Assembly: GCF_040496035.1 (NCBI RefSeq) | Contig: NZ_JBEPJZ010000001.1 | Coordinates: forward strand, 248,001-312,000 | Length of the DNA: 64,000 nt | Origin: Agromyces sp. SYSU T00194 | GTDB taxonomy: Bacteria; Actinomycetota; Actinomycetes; Actinomycetales; Microbacteriaceae | Direction: 5' to 3' | Part shown: positions 28,458-37,703 of the stretch, in pieces | Layout of the letters: each line of letters starts with the position of its first letter | Numbering within the stretch: the first letter of the stretch is position 1 | The notes under the pieces: generated by a model | Told to the model about the DNA's origin: nothing | The model's input: the letters and a program-made list of their open reading frames with translations, nothing else | Database searches by the model: none | Made by a program: the position numbers and the translations under genes

Positions 28458-28876
28458 TATGCGTCGCCCTCCTCGCGCTTGATGATGCGTGCCTTCAGGG
28501 GCAGCTTGTGGATTGCACGGGTCAGCGCCTCACGTGCGAGCTCCTCGGAGACGCCCGAGATCTCGAACATGACGCGGCCCGGCTTGACGTTGGCGACCCA
28601 CCACTCGGGCGAACCCTTGCCGGAACCCATGCGGGTCTCGGCCGGCTTCTTCGTGAGCGGACGGTCGGGGTAGATGTTGATCCACACCTTGCCGCCGCGC
28701 TTGATGTGACGGGTCACCGCGATACGAGCGGACTCGATCTGGCGGTTGGTCACGTAGGCGGGGGTCAGGGCCTGGATGCCGTACTCGCCGAACGACACCT
28801 TGGTGCCGCCGGTGGCCTGGCCACGACGACCCGGGTGGTGCTGCTTGCGGTACTTGACTCGACGGGGAATCAACAT
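28457..28876 (-). CDS. rplP: 50S ribosomal protein L16
   Basis: Binds near the A site and helps form the peptidyl transferase centre. It has 139 residues with [38 protein letters not shown] and [19 protein letters not shown]. It follows rpsC by 2 nt. Confidence 0.97.
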   Translation of the reverse strand: MLIPRRVKYRKQHHPGRRGQATGGTKVSFGEYGIQALTPAYVTNRQIESARIAVTRHIKRGGKVWINIYPDRPLTKKPAETRMGSGKGSPEWWVANVKPGRVMFEISGVSEELAREALTRAIHKLPLKARIIKREEGDA

Positions 28877-28878
28877 GG

Positions 28879-29628
28879 TTATGCCTCAACTCCTGCTGCG
28901 ACCGGCTCCTGCGCCTTGGGCGCACGACGACGGTCTCCGCGCTCGGGGCGCGACGACTTCTGGTTGGCCTGCTCGCGGGCGAGCTCCTTGTTGGTGATGT
29001 CGCCCTTGTAGATCCAGACCTTCACGCCGATGCGGCCGAAGGTGGTCTTCGCCTCGTAGAAGCCGTAGTCGATGTTCGCGCGGAGGGTGTGCAGCGGCAC
29101 GCGACCCTCGCGGTAGAACTCCGAGCGGCTCATCTCGGCGCCGCCGAGGCGGCCGGAGACCTGGATGCGGACGCCCTTGGCGCCGGCGCGCTGCGCGCCC
29201 TGCAGGCCCTTGCGCATGGCGCGGCGGAAGGCCACGCGTGCGGAGAGCTGCTCGGCGATGCCCTGCGCGACGAGCTGGGCGTCGGCCTCGGGGTTCTTCA
29301 CCTCGAGGATGTTGAGCTGGATCTGCTTGCCGGTGAGCTTCTCGAGGTCGGCGCGGATGCGCTCGGCCTCGGCGCCGCGGCGACCGATCACGATGCCCGG
29401 GCGGGCGGTGTGGATGTCGACGCGGACGCGGTCACGGGTGCGCTCGATCTCGATGCGCGAGACACCCGCGCGGTCGAGCGAGGTCTGCAGCAGGCGACGG
29501 ATGCGGACGTCCTCGGCGAGGTAGTCCGAGTAGCGCTGGCCGGGCTTGTTCGAGTCGGAGAACCAACGCGACACGTGGTCGGTGGTCACGCCGAGACGGA
29601 AGCCGTACGGGTTTACCTTCTGACCCAT
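28879..29628 (-). CDS. rpsC: 30S ribosomal protein S3
   Basis: mRNA-entry-channel protein of 249 residues with a KH domain. [15 protein letters not shown] begins it; [13 protein letters not shown] is the KH loop, and [20 protein letters not shown] is conserved. The ATG at 29628 overlaps the rplV stop (TAATG). Upstream in-frame extension into rplV was rejected. Confidence 0.97.
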   Translation of the reverse strand: MGQKVNPYGFRLGVTTDHVSRWFSDSNKPGQRYSDYLAEDVRIRRLLQTSLDRAGVSRIEIERTRDRVRVDIHTARPGIVIGRRGAEAERIRADLEKLTGKQIQLNILEVKNPEADAQLVAQGIAEQLSARVAFRRAMRKGLQGAQRAGAKGVRIQVSGRLGGAEMSRSEFYREGRVPLHTLRANIDYGFYEAKTTFGRIGVKVWIYKGDITNKELAREQANQKSSRPERGDRRRAPKAQEPVAAGVEA

Positions 29629-29993
29629 TACTTCGTACCCTCCTCGGGAGTGGCGAGCACAACAGTGATGTGGCTGGTGCGCTTGTTGATGCGGAACGCA
29701 CGACCCTGGGCACGCGGCTGGAATCGCTTGAGGGTGACACCCTCGTCGACGAATGCGCGCGACACGTAGAGGTCCTGCTCGTCCAGGTAGGTGTTCGAGG
29801 CATCGGCCTTGACGCGAGCGTTCGCGATGGCCGAGGCGACGAGCTTGTACACCGGCTCGCTCGCACCCTGGGGCGCGAACTTCAGGATGGCCAGGGCCTC
29901 CTGTGCCTGCTTGCCGCGGATCATGTTGACGACGCGGCGGGCCTTCATGGGGGTCACGCGGATGTGACGCACGCGTGCGATCGACTCCACCAT
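29628..29993 (-). CDS. rplV: 50S ribosomal protein L22
   Basis: Its long hairpin lines the peptide exit tunnel. It has 121 residues, with [17 protein letters not shown] near the start and [20 protein letters not shown] near the end. An AGGAG site precedes the ATG. It follows rpsS by 25 nt. Confidence 0.97.
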   Translation of the reverse strand: MVESIARVRHIRVTPMKARRVVNMIRGKQAQEALAILKFAPQGASEPVYKLVASAIANARVKADASNTYLDEQDLYVSRAFVDEGVTLKRFQPRAQGRAFRINKRTSHITVVLATPEEGTK

Positions 29994-30018
29994 TTCTCTC
30001 CTCCTTCACGCCACCGCG

Positions 30019-30300
30019 TCAGCGGCGGCGGCCCTTCTTGTCGTCCTTCACGTGTCCACGGAAGGTGCGGGTGGGCGCGAACTCGCCGAGCTTGTGGCCC
30101 ACCATGGTCTCGGTGACGAACACCGGGATGTGCTTGCGGCCGTCGTGCACGGCGATCGTGTGACCCAGCATCGCGGGGACGATCATCGAGCGACGCGACC
30201 ACGTCTTGATGACGTTCTTGGAACCGGCCTCGTTCTGCGTGACGACCTTGCGAAGCAGGTGCTCGTCGACGAAGGGGCCCTTCTTGAGACTGCGCGGCAT
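30019..30300 (-). CDS. rpsS: 30S ribosomal protein S19
   Basis: A 93-residue head protein that forms a complex with S13. [19 protein letters not shown] and [18 protein letters not shown] are diagnostic. It lies 12 nt after rplB. Confidence 0.97.
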   Translation of the reverse strand: MPRSLKKGPFVDEHLLRKVVTQNEAGSKNVIKTWSRRSMIVPAMLGHTIAVHDGRKHIPVFVTETMVGHKLGEFAPTRTFRGHVKDDKKGRRR

Positions 30301-30312
30301 CTTCTCTTACTC

Positions 30313-31152
30313 CTACTTGCGCTTCTTGCCGACGGTGCGACGACGGACGATGAGCTTGTCGCTCTCCTTGTTGGGTCGACGGGTGCGACCCTCTGCCTGG
30401 CCCCAGGGGCTGACCGGGTGGCGACCACCGGAGGTCTTGCCCTCACCGCCACCGTGCGGGTGGTCGATCGGGTTCATCGCGACACCGCGGACGGTCGGGC
30501 GGACGCCCTTCCACCGCTTGCGGCCGGCCTTGCCCCAGTTGATGTTCGACTGCTCGGCGTTGCCGACCTCGCCGACGGTCGCGCGGCAGCGCGCGTCGAC
30601 GTTGCGGATCTCGCCCGACGGCAGGCGGAGCTGCGCGTAGGGGCCGTCCTTGGCGACGAGGCGCACCGAGGCGCCCGCCGAACGAGCCAGCTTGGCGCCG
30701 CCACCGGGGCGGAGCTCGATCGCGTGCACGACGGTACCGGTCGGGATGTTGCGCAGCGGCAGGTTGTTGCCCGGCTTGATGTCGGCCGAGGGGCCCGACT
30801 CGATGCGGTCGCCCTGCGAGAGGCGGTTCGGCGCGAGGATGTAGCGCTTGGTGCCGTCCACGAAGTGCAGCAGCGCGATGCGCGCGGTGCGGTTCGGGTC
30901 GTACTCGATGTGCGCGACCTTGGCGGGCACGCCGTCCTTGTCGTTGCGACGGAAGTCGATGACGCGGTACTGGCGCTTGTGGCCACCGCCGATGTGGCGG
31001 GTGGTGATGCGGCCCTGGTTGTTGCGCCCGCCCGACTTGGACAGGGGCTTCAGCAGGGACTTCTCCGGCGTCGACCGGGTGATCTCCGCGAAGTCGGCGA
31101 CGGACGAACCGCGACGACCCGGGGTCGTGGGCTTGTACTTGCGAATAGCCAT
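30313..31152 (-). CDS. rplB: 50S ribosomal protein L2
   Basis: Needed for subunit association and peptidyl transfer. It has 279 residues with [20 protein letters not shown], the [15 protein letters not shown] segment, and the C-terminal [19 protein letters not shown], which carries the catalytically important histidine. It follows rplW by 13 nt. Confidence 0.97.
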   Translation of the reverse strand: MAIRKYKPTTPGRRGSSVADFAEITRSTPEKSLLKPLSKSGGRNNQGRITTRHIGGGHKRQYRVIDFRRNDKDGVPAKVAHIEYDPNRTARIALLHFVDGTKRYILAPNRLSQGDRIESGPSADIKPGNNLPLRNIPTGTVVHAIELRPGGGAKLARSAGASVRLVAKDGPYAQLRLPSGEIRNVDARCRATVGEVGNAEQSNINWGKAGRKRWKGVRPTVRGVAMNPIDHPHGGGEGKTSGGRHPVSPWGQAEGRTRRPNKESDKLIVRRRTVGKKRK

Positions 31153-31165
31153 TCTCGGTTGCTCC

Positions 31166-31468
31166 TTAGCCGACAGCCGTGAAGATGTCGATCGAGCCCG
31201 ACTTCAGCGTGATGATGGCGCGCTTGGTGTCCTTGCGCTTGCCCATGCCGAAGCGGGTGCGGCGGGTCTTGCCCTGGCGGTTGAGGGTGTTCACCTGCGC
31301 GACCTCGACCTTGAAGATCTGCTCGATGGCGAGCTTGATCTCGGTCTTGTTGGCGCGGGGGTCCACGACGAACGTGTACTTGCCCTCGTCGATCAGGTTG
31401 TAGCTCTTCTCGGAGACCACCGGCGCGATGATGATCTCGCGGGGGTCCTTGTTCCATGCGGCGCTCAT
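31166..31468 (-). CDS. rplW: 50S ribosomal protein L23
   Basis: Docking site for trigger factor and SRP at the tunnel exit. It has 100 residues with [20 protein letters not shown] and [14 protein letters not shown]. Its start overlaps the rplD stop by 4 nt. Confidence 0.96.
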   Translation of the reverse strand: MSAAWNKDPREIIIAPVVSEKSYNLIDEGKYTFVVDPRANKTEIKLAIEQIFKVEVAQVNTLNRQGKTRRTRFGMGKRKDTKRAIITLKSGSIDIFTAVG

Positions 31469-32115
31469 GCGGAGACCTCTTCCTTCGTGGCCTTCGAGGC
31501 GATGAAGCCCTCGAGCGCGGCCGTGGTGAAGACGATGTCGTCGGAGACGAGCACGTCGTAGGCGTTCAGCTGGTCGAACGTCAGCACGTGCACGGTCGGG
31601 ATGTTGCGGACGGCGCGCTCGTTGAGCTCGTCGTCGCGGGTCAGCACGACCAGGACGTGCTTGGACGCGGCCACGCCGTCGAGCAGCTCGACCGCGGCCT
31701 TCGTCTTCGGCGCGTCACCGGCGAAGAGGCCCTCGACGACGTGCACGCGGCTGCCGCGGGCACGGTCGGAGAGCGCGCCGAGCAGGGCCGCGGCGATCAT
31801 CTTCTTCGGGGTCCGCTGCGAGTAGTCGCGCGGGGTCGGGCCGTGGACGACGCCACCGCCGGTCATGTGCGGGGCGCGGATCGAACCCTGGCGGGCGCGA
31901 CCGGTGCCCTTCTGCTTGAACGGCTTGCGACCGGCGCCGGAGACCTCACCACGGTTCTTGGTCTTGTGCGTGCCCTGGCGCGCGGCGGCGAGCTGGGCGA
32001 CGACGACCTGGTGGATCAGCGGGACGTTGGTCTGCACGTCGAAGAGCTCTGCGGGCAGCTCGATCGAGCCGGCCTTCTTGCCCTTGACGTCGACGATGTC
32101 GAGTGCGGTAGCCAT
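31465..32115 (-). CDS. rplD: 50S ribosomal protein L4
   Basis: A 216-residue protein whose loop reaches into the exit tunnel. [20 protein letters not shown] and [19 protein letters not shown] are the tunnel-loop signatures. In E. coli L4 represses its own operon; I cannot see an equivalent leader structure here. It is 3 nt after rplC. Confidence 0.97.
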   Translation of the reverse strand: MATALDIVDVKGKKAGSIELPAELFDVQTNVPLIHQVVVAQLAAARQGTHKTKNRGEVSGAGRKPFKQKGTGRARQGSIRAPHMTGGGVVHGPTPRDYSQRTPKKMIAAALLGALSDRARGSRVHVVEGLFAGDAPKTKAAVELLDGVAASKHVLVVLTRDDELNERAVRNIPTVHVLTFDQLNAYDVLVSDDIVFTTAALEGFIASKATKEEVSA

Positions 32116-32118
32116 GGA

Positions 32119-32778
32119 CTACGCTCCCTTCACTGCGTTGCGGACGAAAACGAGGCGGCCACGAGCGCCGGGGACGGCGCCCTTGACGAGCAGCAGGCCC
32201 TTCTCGGCGTCGACCGAGTGCACCTTGAGGTTGAGCACGGTCACGCGCTCGCCGCCCATGCGGCCGGCCATGCGCATGCCCTTGAAGACGCGGCTCGGGG
32301 TCGAGGACGCGCCGATCGAACCGGGCTTGCGGTGGTTGCGGTGGGCACCGTGCGAGGCGGAGACGCCCTTGAAGTTGTGGCGCTTCATGACACCGGCGAA
32401 GCCCTTGCCCTTCGAGGTGCCGACGACGTCGACCAGCTGGCCGGCCTCGAAGGTGCCCTCGACGGTGAGCTCCTGGCCGAGCGCGTACTCCGCGGCGTCG
32501 GCGGTGCGGACCTCGGCGAGGTGGCGGCGCGGGGTGACCCCGGCGGCCTCGAAGTGGCCGGCGGCCGGCTTCAGGACCTTGCGGGGGTCGATCTGGCCGG
32601 CGGCGATCTGGACGGCGCTGTAGCCGTCCTTCTCGGGCGTGCGGAGCTGGGTGACGACGTTCGGAGCGATCTCGATCACGGTCACCGGGACGACGCGGTT
32701 CTGGTCATCCCACACCTGGGTCATGCCGAGCTTCGTGCCCAGGAGACCCTTGACGGTCTTGGTAGCAGTCGTGGACAT
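32119..32778 (-). CDS. rplC: 50S ribosomal protein L3
   Basis: Early-assembly protein close to the peptidyl transferase centre. It has 219 residues, with [20 protein letters not shown] at the start and the [13 protein letters not shown] and [14 protein letters not shown] loop. The ATG at 32778 was chosen, 8 nt after rpsJ; the longer open frame upstream overlaps rpsJ. Confidence 0.97.
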   Translation of the reverse strand: MSTTATKTVKGLLGTKLGMTQVWDDQNRVVPVTVIEIAPNVVTQLRTPEKDGYSAVQIAAGQIDPRKVLKPAAGHFEAAGVTPRRHLAEVRTADAAEYALGQELTVEGTFEAGQLVDVVGTSKGKGFAGVMKRHNFKGVSASHGAHRNHRKPGSIGASSTPSRVFKGMRMAGRMGGERVTVLNLKVHSVDAEKGLLLVKGAVPGARGRLVFVRNAVKGA

Positions 32779-32786
32779 GGGGTTCC

Positions 32787-33095
32787 TCAGAGCTTGATCT
32801 CGATGTTGACGTCGGCCGGGAGGTCGAGGCGCATGAGCGAGTCGACCGCCTTGGGGGTCGGGTCGACGATGTCGATCAGGCGCTTGTGGGTGCGCATCTC
32901 GAAGTGCTCGCGGCTGTCCTTGTACTTGTGGGGCGAGCGGATGACGCACACCACGTTCTTCTCCGTGGGAAGCGGCACCGGGCCGACCACGGTCGCACCC
33001 GCGCGGGTCACCGTGTCGACGATCTTGCGCGCCGAGGTGTCGATGACCTCGTGGTCGTACGACTTCAGTCGAATGCGGATCTTCTGTCCCGCCAT
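32787..33095 (-). CDS. rpsJ: 30S ribosomal protein S10
   Basis: A 102-residue head protein, also the NusE antitermination factor. [19 protein letters not shown] begins it and [20 protein letters not shown] is conserved. It leads the S10-spc operon that runs to map. The GAGAGAGA ribosome site is 6-13 nt before the ATG. A longer start at 33158 was rejected because it precedes the conserved N terminus. Confidence 0.97.
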   Translation of the reverse strand: MAGQKIRIRLKSYDHEVIDTSARKIVDTVTRAGATVVGPVPLPTEKNVVCVIRSPHKYKDSREHFEMRTHKRLIDIVDPTPKAVDSLMRLDLPADVNIEIKL

Positions 33096-33554
33096 GGCTG
33101 ACTCTCTCTCTGTCAAGGCGTCGTACAGCTCTCGCTGCATTGGACGCCGTCGTAGCACTCCGTGTGGTGCACCACTGTTCTTCTGTCAACGGCCCGTGAT
33201 CGAGCCTGTCGAGACCACCGGGGATCCTCGCGGATCCGATCGCCTCGACACGCTCGACCGTCGAACCTGTCACCGGCAGCCGCACGCGGGCGCGAACCCG
33301 CTCGAGGACATGGCTGCGCCATGTCCTTGCAGTTGTCGGTTGAGTCGTGTCCTGCTGCCCGCGGCCTAGCCTGACCCCCACGGCATCGGATGCCCGAGGT
33401 GGCTATGCACTGCCTGGCAGTGATCCGAAACGCGCGCACGTTCGCCTCGCGTTCGAAATGTTGAACTCAACGAGTTTGCCACATCGCACGACGTTCATGC
33501 AACCCGGGCGTGTCGCACCCGGCGTGTCGCCCAGCGGACTCCCAGCGAACCCGC
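33096..33554 (-). promoter_or_regulatory. S10 operon upstream region, 459 bp, with repeats
   Basis: A long non-coding gap between the murE-like gene and rpsJ. On the minus strand TTGACA occurs at 33184-33189, but the -10 position is poor (CACACG), so the promoter is only a candidate. A 10-bp AGGACATGGC/GCCATGTCCT hairpin with a 3-nt loop lies at 33305-33327, and a REP-like hairpin at 33198-33259. Short open frames here have no ribosome site or recognisable product. The rest shows nothing I can name. Confidence 0.5.
33198..33259. repeat. REP-like compound inverted repeat upstream of rpsJ
   Basis: Outer arms 33198-33213 and 33244-33259 pair at 14 of 16 positions. An inner GGATCC-TCGC-GGATCC hairpin is at 33222-33237. 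The outer arm contains TCGAGCCTGTC, shared with the hairpin at 23312-23362. It could end murE-like transcripts or be a dispersed repeat. Confidence 0.6.
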
Positions 33555-35108
33555 TCAGCGCGCCTCCCAGCCCTGCTCGCGGAGGGCCTGGCGCGCCTGC
33601 TCGCGCGCGGAGTAGGCGGTCTTCACGCCCCGGATCTCGCGGTAGTTCTGGTGGCCCGGACCCGCCCAGAGGATCGAGTCCTCGGCCTCGCACAGCGACA
33701 CGGCGAGGCGGATCGCCCGCGGGGGCGGCGACACCACGTGCAACTCGGCATCGGGCCTGGCCGCGAGCGCACCCTCGGCCAGGGTGCGGCGGATCGACGC
33801 GGCGTCCTCGAACCGGGGGTGGTGGTCGGTGACCACCAAGATGTCGCTGCGCCGGACGGCCTCCGCGGCCATGTCGTGCCGCTTCGTCTTGTCGCGGTCG
33901 CCGTCGGCGCCGAAGACCATGATCACCTTGCCGCTCGTCACCGCGCGGACCGCGTCGAGGGTCTTGGCGAACGCGTCGGCGCTGTGCCCGAAGTCCACGT
34001 ACACCGCCGGCGAACCGGGCGCCGCCACGTTCTCCGTGCGACCGGGGATCGGCGGGATCGCGCCGTCGTGCGCGAGCGCCGCCGCGACCTGCGCGAACGG
34101 GCGTCCGCCGGCGATGAGCATGACGATCGCGAGGCCCGCGTTCGCCGCGTGGTGCTCGCCGATCGCCGGGATCATCGCCTCGAGGTGCGCCCCGTCGGGG
34201 CCGTCCAGCGCGAACCGCGTGCCCTCGCGCGAGACCGCGGTCGTGCGCACGTGCCAGTCGGCAGCGACCCCGTCGCGCGACGTGATCGTCTGCACCGGGA
34301 TGCCGGCGCGCTCGACCAGCCGCGCACCCCAGTCGGTGTCCAGCGACACGACACCGGTCTCGGCACGGTCGGGCTGGAACAGGGCGACCTTCTGGTCGAA
34401 GTACTCGTCCATGGACGCGTAGTCGTCGAGGTGGTCGTGGCTGAGGTTGGTGAAGCCGGCGACCTGGAAGCGGATGCCGTCGATGCGGTGGCGCGTCAGC
34501 GCCTGGGCCGAGACCTCGATCGCCGCCGTGGTCACGCCCCGCTCGCGCATCGTGGCGATGAGCGCGTGCATGTCGCTCGCCTCGGGCGTCGTGAGGCCGG
34601 CGACGACGATCTCCCCCGCGATGCGGCGCTCGGCCGTGGAGCTCAGCCCAGCGGTCTCGCCGAGCGCGCCGAGCATGCCGTCGAGCAGGTGGACGGTGCT
34701 CGTCTTGCCGTTGGTGCCGGTCACCCCGATCAGCTGGGGGTCACCCTCGGTGTACGCGTACACGACCGCGGCCACCGCCCCGAGCACCTCGCGGGGCGCC
34801 GGGACCACGAGCACGGGCAGGCCCGTGCCGGCGGCCAGTTCCGCCCCGGCGGCGTCGGTGAGCAGCGCGACCGCGCCCGCGTCGGCCGCCTGGCCGGCGA
34901 ACTGCGCGCCGTGCGCGTTGGCCCCGCGGATGCCCACGTAGAGGTCACCCGGACGCACCTGGCCGGACGCGAACGTGACGCCGGTCACCCGGACGTCGGC
35001 GTGCTCGGGCGCGACCTCGGCGCCGGCCGCAGCCGCGAGGGCCCCGAGCGCGACCGGTTCGGTGCGTTCCGGGCGCAGGGCGATCGGCGCGGGGGCGATC
35101 TCGGTCAA
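33555..35108 (-). CDS. murE: MurE-type Mur ligase with altered amino-acid pocket
   Basis: Predicted to add the third amino acid to UDP-MurNAc-dipeptide. It has 517 residues. The N-terminal UDP-binding domain (VRPGDLYVGIRGANAHGAQF, 51-70), the ATP loop GVTGTNGKTST (128-138) and the C-terminal Mur domain are intact. The motif that holds diaminopimelate in DAP-type MurE (DDNPR, and Glu in GKGHE) reads DHHPR (428-432) and GPGHQ (Gln487), so another diamino acid is likely. Start is TTG at 35108 (AGGAG 6 nt upstream); GTG at 35198 lacks such a site. It could be a second MurE copy. Confidence 0.85.
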   Translation of the reverse strand: MTEIAPAPIALRPERTEPVALGALAAAAGAEVAPEHADVRVTGVTFASGQVRPGDLYVGIRGANAHGAQFAGQAADAGAVALLTDAAGAELAAGTGLPVLVVPAPREVLGAVAAVVYAYTEGDPQLIGVTGTNGKTSTVHLLDGMLGALGETAGLSSTAERRIAGEIVVAGLTTPEASDMHALIATMRERGVTTAAIEVSAQALTRHRIDGIRFQVAGFTNLSHDHLDDYASMDEYFDQKVALFQPDRAETGVVSLDTDWGARLVERAGIPVQTITSRDGVAADWHVRTTAVSREGTRFALDGPDGAHLEAMIPAIGEHHAANAGLAIVMLIAGGRPFAQVAAALAHDGAIPPIPGRTENVAAPGSPAVYVDFGHSADAFAKTLDAVRAVTSGKVIMVFGADGDRDKTKRHDMAAEAVRRSDILVVTDHHPRFEDAASIRRTLAEGALAARPDAELHVVSPPPRAIRLAVSLCEAEDSILWAGPGHQNYREIRGVKTAYSAREQARQALREQGWEAR

Positions 35109-35218
35109 CGAAGGCTCCTCTCGAGGCCGCAGGCGGCCGGGCGATCCACACGCGTCGACGGCCGGCTCGTGCCCGGCGTCGGCACGCGGGCGGGTCACCC
35201 GCGCATGCGCTCCCAGCG

Positions 35219-35224
35219 ATTCTA
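35219..35224 (-). promoter_or_regulatory. Candidate -10 box for the murE-like gene
   Basis: TAGAAT on the minus strand lies 110 nt before the TTG start, in the gap following the acyltransferase gene. There is no clear -35. Transcription would start near 35212. Confidence 0.4.
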
Positions 35225-35265
35225 GGCGAGCGGGCGGCGCGCCCGCGCTCCCCGAGGGGCGATCC

Positions 35266-36288
35266 TCACTCGACCGCCGCCCCGTCCCCCGACCGCGGTC
35301 CGGGGTCGGCCACCGGTGCCGGTCGGCGCCGATCCCGGAGGCGCAGCACGGGCTGCTCGATCCAGCGATACGACGCCTCGGCGACGAGCAGCGAGGCCGC
35401 GACGCCGACGATCACGCGGGTCCACCCCGGCACGCCCGCCGGTGCGTGGTGCAGTGCGAGCGACATGATCGGCAGGTGCCAGAGGTAGAGGCTGTAGGAG
35501 CGGAGGCCGAACCAGCGCAGCGGTGCCCACTCCATCGGCGGCACCGTCCACGCCACCAGTGCGGCGACCATCGGCGCCGCGAGCACCGCCCCGATCGAGA
35601 TCGGCCAACCCGTGGTGAGTGCGGCGGGCAGCGGCAGGAATACCGCCAGCGCGAATCCCGCGGCGGCGACCGGCGCGAGCCTCCCCAGCACGCCCAGCGT
35701 GCGCGGGCCGGCGAACGCGAGCGCGCAGCCGAGCGGCAGGCCCATGGCGCGTACGTAGGAGTGCACGGCCGGCGGGGCGCCCGGCAGGAGGTCGACCACG
35801 AGGATCGCCGCGATGAGCGCGACCTGCGGCAGCCACGCCCAGGGTGCGCGCCAGCGGAGCGAGAGCAGCAGCAGCGCCGGCCAGACGAGGTAGAACTGCT
35901 CCTCGAGGCTGAGCGTCCAGGTGTGGTCGAGCAGGCCGCCCTGCATCGCCACGAGGTTGGACGTGTAGGTCAGTGAGACCAGCACGTCGCGCGTCAGTTC
36001 CGGGACGGCCCGCCCCGTGACGAGGGCGACGGTCAGCACGAACGCGCACGCCGCGAGCAGGGCCGGGTAGAGGCGGAGGAGACGGCGCGCGGTGAAGCGT
36101 GCGAGGCGGATCGTGCCCGTGCGGTCGTACTCGTTGCGCAGCAGGCGCGTGATCAGGAAGCCGGAGAGGACGAAGAACACGTCGACGCCCAGGAATCCAC
36201 CGGGGGCCAGGCCGGCGTGGAAGAGCACGACGACGATGACCGCGACGCCCCGGAGGCCGTCCAGTCCCCGCCATCGTGCCGCCGACAT
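35266..36288 (-). CDS. Membrane acyltransferase (acyltransferase-3 family)
   Basis: A 340-residue polytopic membrane protein with about ten hydrophobic segments. The family blocks WRGLDGLRGVAVIVVVLFHAG, FFVLSGFLITRLL, SLEEQFYLVWPALLLL and SLYLWHLPI are present. It lacks the SGNH domain of the related protein at 5.1-7.1 kb. It probably O-acylates an envelope glycan; the substrate is unknown. ATG at 36288 has GAGG 9 nt upstream; ATG at 36297 is an alternative. It sits between tuf and the murE-like gene. Confidence 0.85.
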   Translation of the reverse strand: MSAARWRGLDGLRGVAVIVVVLFHAGLAPGGFLGVDVFFVLSGFLITRLLRNEYDRTGTIRLARFTARRLLRLYPALLAACAFVLTVALVTGRAVPELTRDVLVSLTYTSNLVAMQGGLLDHTWTLSLEEQFYLVWPALLLLSLRWRAPWAWLPQVALIAAILVVDLLPGAPPAVHSYVRAMGLPLGCALAFAGPRTLGVLGRLAPVAAAGFALAVFLPLPAALTTGWPISIGAVLAAPMVAALVAWTVPPMEWAPLRWFGLRSYSLYLWHLPIMSLALHHAPAGVPGWTRVIVGVAASLLVAEASYRWIEQPVLRLRDRRRPAPVADPGPRSGDGAAVE

Positions 36289-36333
36289 GGGCCCCATCCT
36301 CGCACGCGGCGGCGTCGGGTGCGGGGACGACGA

Positions 36334-36361
36334 AGGGGCCGGGCCCGAAGGCCCGACCCCT
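36334..36361 (-). terminator. Terminator after tuf
   Basis: An 11-bp GC-rich stem (36334-36344 with 36351-36361, one mismatch) and a 6-nt loop lie 33 nt past the tuf stop. It ends the str operon and separates it from the acyltransferase gene. Confidence 0.7.
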
Positions 36362-36393
36362 GTCGGCACGACTGCTCCTGACGGAGCGGGTCG

Positions 36394-37587
36394 CTACTTG
36401 ATGATCTTCGTGACCGTACCGGCGCCCACGGTGCGACCACCCTCGCGGATGGCGAAGCCGAGGCCCTCCTCCATGGCGATCGGCTGGATGAGCTCGACCG
36501 TCATGTCGGTGGTGTCGCCGGGCATGACCATCTCGGTGCCCTCGGGCAGCGTGATGACGCCGGTGACGTCGGTGGTGCGGAAGTAGAACTGCGGACGGTA
36601 GTTCGCGTAGAACGGGTTGTGGCGGCCACCCTCGTCCTTGGACAGGATGTACGCGGTGCCCTCGAACTCGGTGTGCGGCGTGACGGAACCCGGAGCGACG
36701 ACGACCTGGCCGCGCTCGACCTCCTCGCGCTTGAGACCGCGGAGCAGGAGACCGCAGTTCTCGCCGGCCCATGCCTCGTCGAGCTGCTTGTGGAACATCT
36801 CGATACCGGTGACCGTGGTCTTCTGCGTCGGGCGGATGCCGACGATCTCGACCTCGGAGTTGATCTTCAGCGTGCCGCGCTCGGCGCGACCGGTGACGAC
36901 GGTGCCGCGACCGGTGATCGTGAAGACGTCCTCGATCGGCATGAGGAACGGCTTGTCCTTGTCACGCACGGGGTCGGGGATCGAGTCGTCGACGGCCTCC
37001 ATGAGCTCGACGATCGAGTTGACCCACTGCTCGTCGCCCTCGAGTGCCTTGAGGCCCGAGACGCGCACGACCGGAGCGTCGTCGCCCGGGAAGCCCTGGC
37101 TCGAGAGCAGCTCGCGGACCTCGAGCTCGACGAGCTCCAGGATCTCCTCGTCGTCGACCATGTCGGCCTTGTTCAGCGCGACCAGCAGGTACGGGACGCC
37201 GACCTGCTTGGCGAGCAGCACGTGCTCGCGGGTCTGGGCCATGGGGCCGTCGGTCGCGGCGACCACGAGGATCGCGCCGTCCATCTGGGCGGCACCGGTG
37301 ATCATGTTCTTGATGTAGTCGGCGTGACCCGGGGCGTCGACGTGCGCGTAGTGGCGCTTCGGCGTCTCGTACTCGACGTGCGAGATGTTGATCGTGATGC
37401 CGCGCTGGCGCTCCTCGGGAGCGGAGTCGATCGAAGCGAAGTCGCGCAGCACGTTGACGTCCGACGGGTACTTCTCTGCGAGCACCTTCGAGATGGCAGC
37501 GGTGAGCGTGGTCTTGCCGTGGTCGACGTGACCGATCGTTCCGATGTTGACGTGCGGCTTGGTCCGCTCGAACTTGGCCTTAGCCAC
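36394..37587 (-). CDS. tuf: Elongation factor Tu
   Basis: GTPase that brings aminoacyl-tRNA to the ribosome. It has 397 residues with G1 [10 protein letters not shown]2 RGITI, G3 DAPGH and G4 NKAD, and the full three-domain length. The GTG start at 37585-37587 has AGGAGG 9 nt upstream. The 116-nt gap to fusA contains a TAACAT box that may give tuf extra transcription. Confidence 0.98.
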   Translation of the reverse strand: MAKAKFERTKPHVNIGTIGHVDHGKTTLTAAISKVLAEKYPSDVNVLRDFASIDSAPEERQRGITINISHVEYETPKRHYAHVDAPGHADYIKNMITGAAQMDGAILVVAATDGPMAQTREHVLLAKQVGVPYLLVALNKADMVDDEEILELVELEVRELLSSQGFPGDDAPVVRVSGLKALEGDEQWVNSIVELMEAVDDSIPDPVRDKDKPFLMPIEDVFTITGRGTVVTGRAERGTLKINSEVEIVGIRPTQKTTVTGIEMFHKQLDEAWAGENCGLLLRGLKREEVERGQVVVAPGSVTPHTEFEGTAYILSKDEGGRHNPFYANYRPQFYFRTTDVTGVITLPEGTEMVMPGDTTDMTVELIQPIAMEEGLGFAIREGGRTVGAGTVTKIIK

Positions 37588-37665
37588 TGTGGGTCCTCCT
37601 CAGGACTTACGTGTAGAAGCGCCGGGCGCCGGATTGCGCTCGGTGATCTACGGGGTGTGTTGGGT

Positions 37666-37671
37666 ATGTTA
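37666..37671 (-). promoter_or_regulatory. Possible internal tuf promoter -10 box
   Basis: TAACAT lies on the minus strand in the fusA-tuf gap, about 80 nt before the tuf GTG. No -35 consensus is present. The same hexamer serves in the much better rpsL promoter. Confidence 0.3.
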
Positions 37672-37703
37672 CGCGAACCGGCTGGTTGCGCGCTGTGCGA
37701 GGG

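Noticed and set aside
33113..33439. Possible 108-residue gene upstream of rpsJ on the minus strand
   Set aside because: No ribosome site, composition unlike the neighbours, and it runs through two palindromic repeats.
36287..36297. ATGGGCCCCAT as a fourth copy of the T7-locus motif
   Set aside because: It shares only the ATGGG start. It lacks the AGC, spacing and CGG tail, and simply joins two in-frame ATG codons of the acyltransferase gene.
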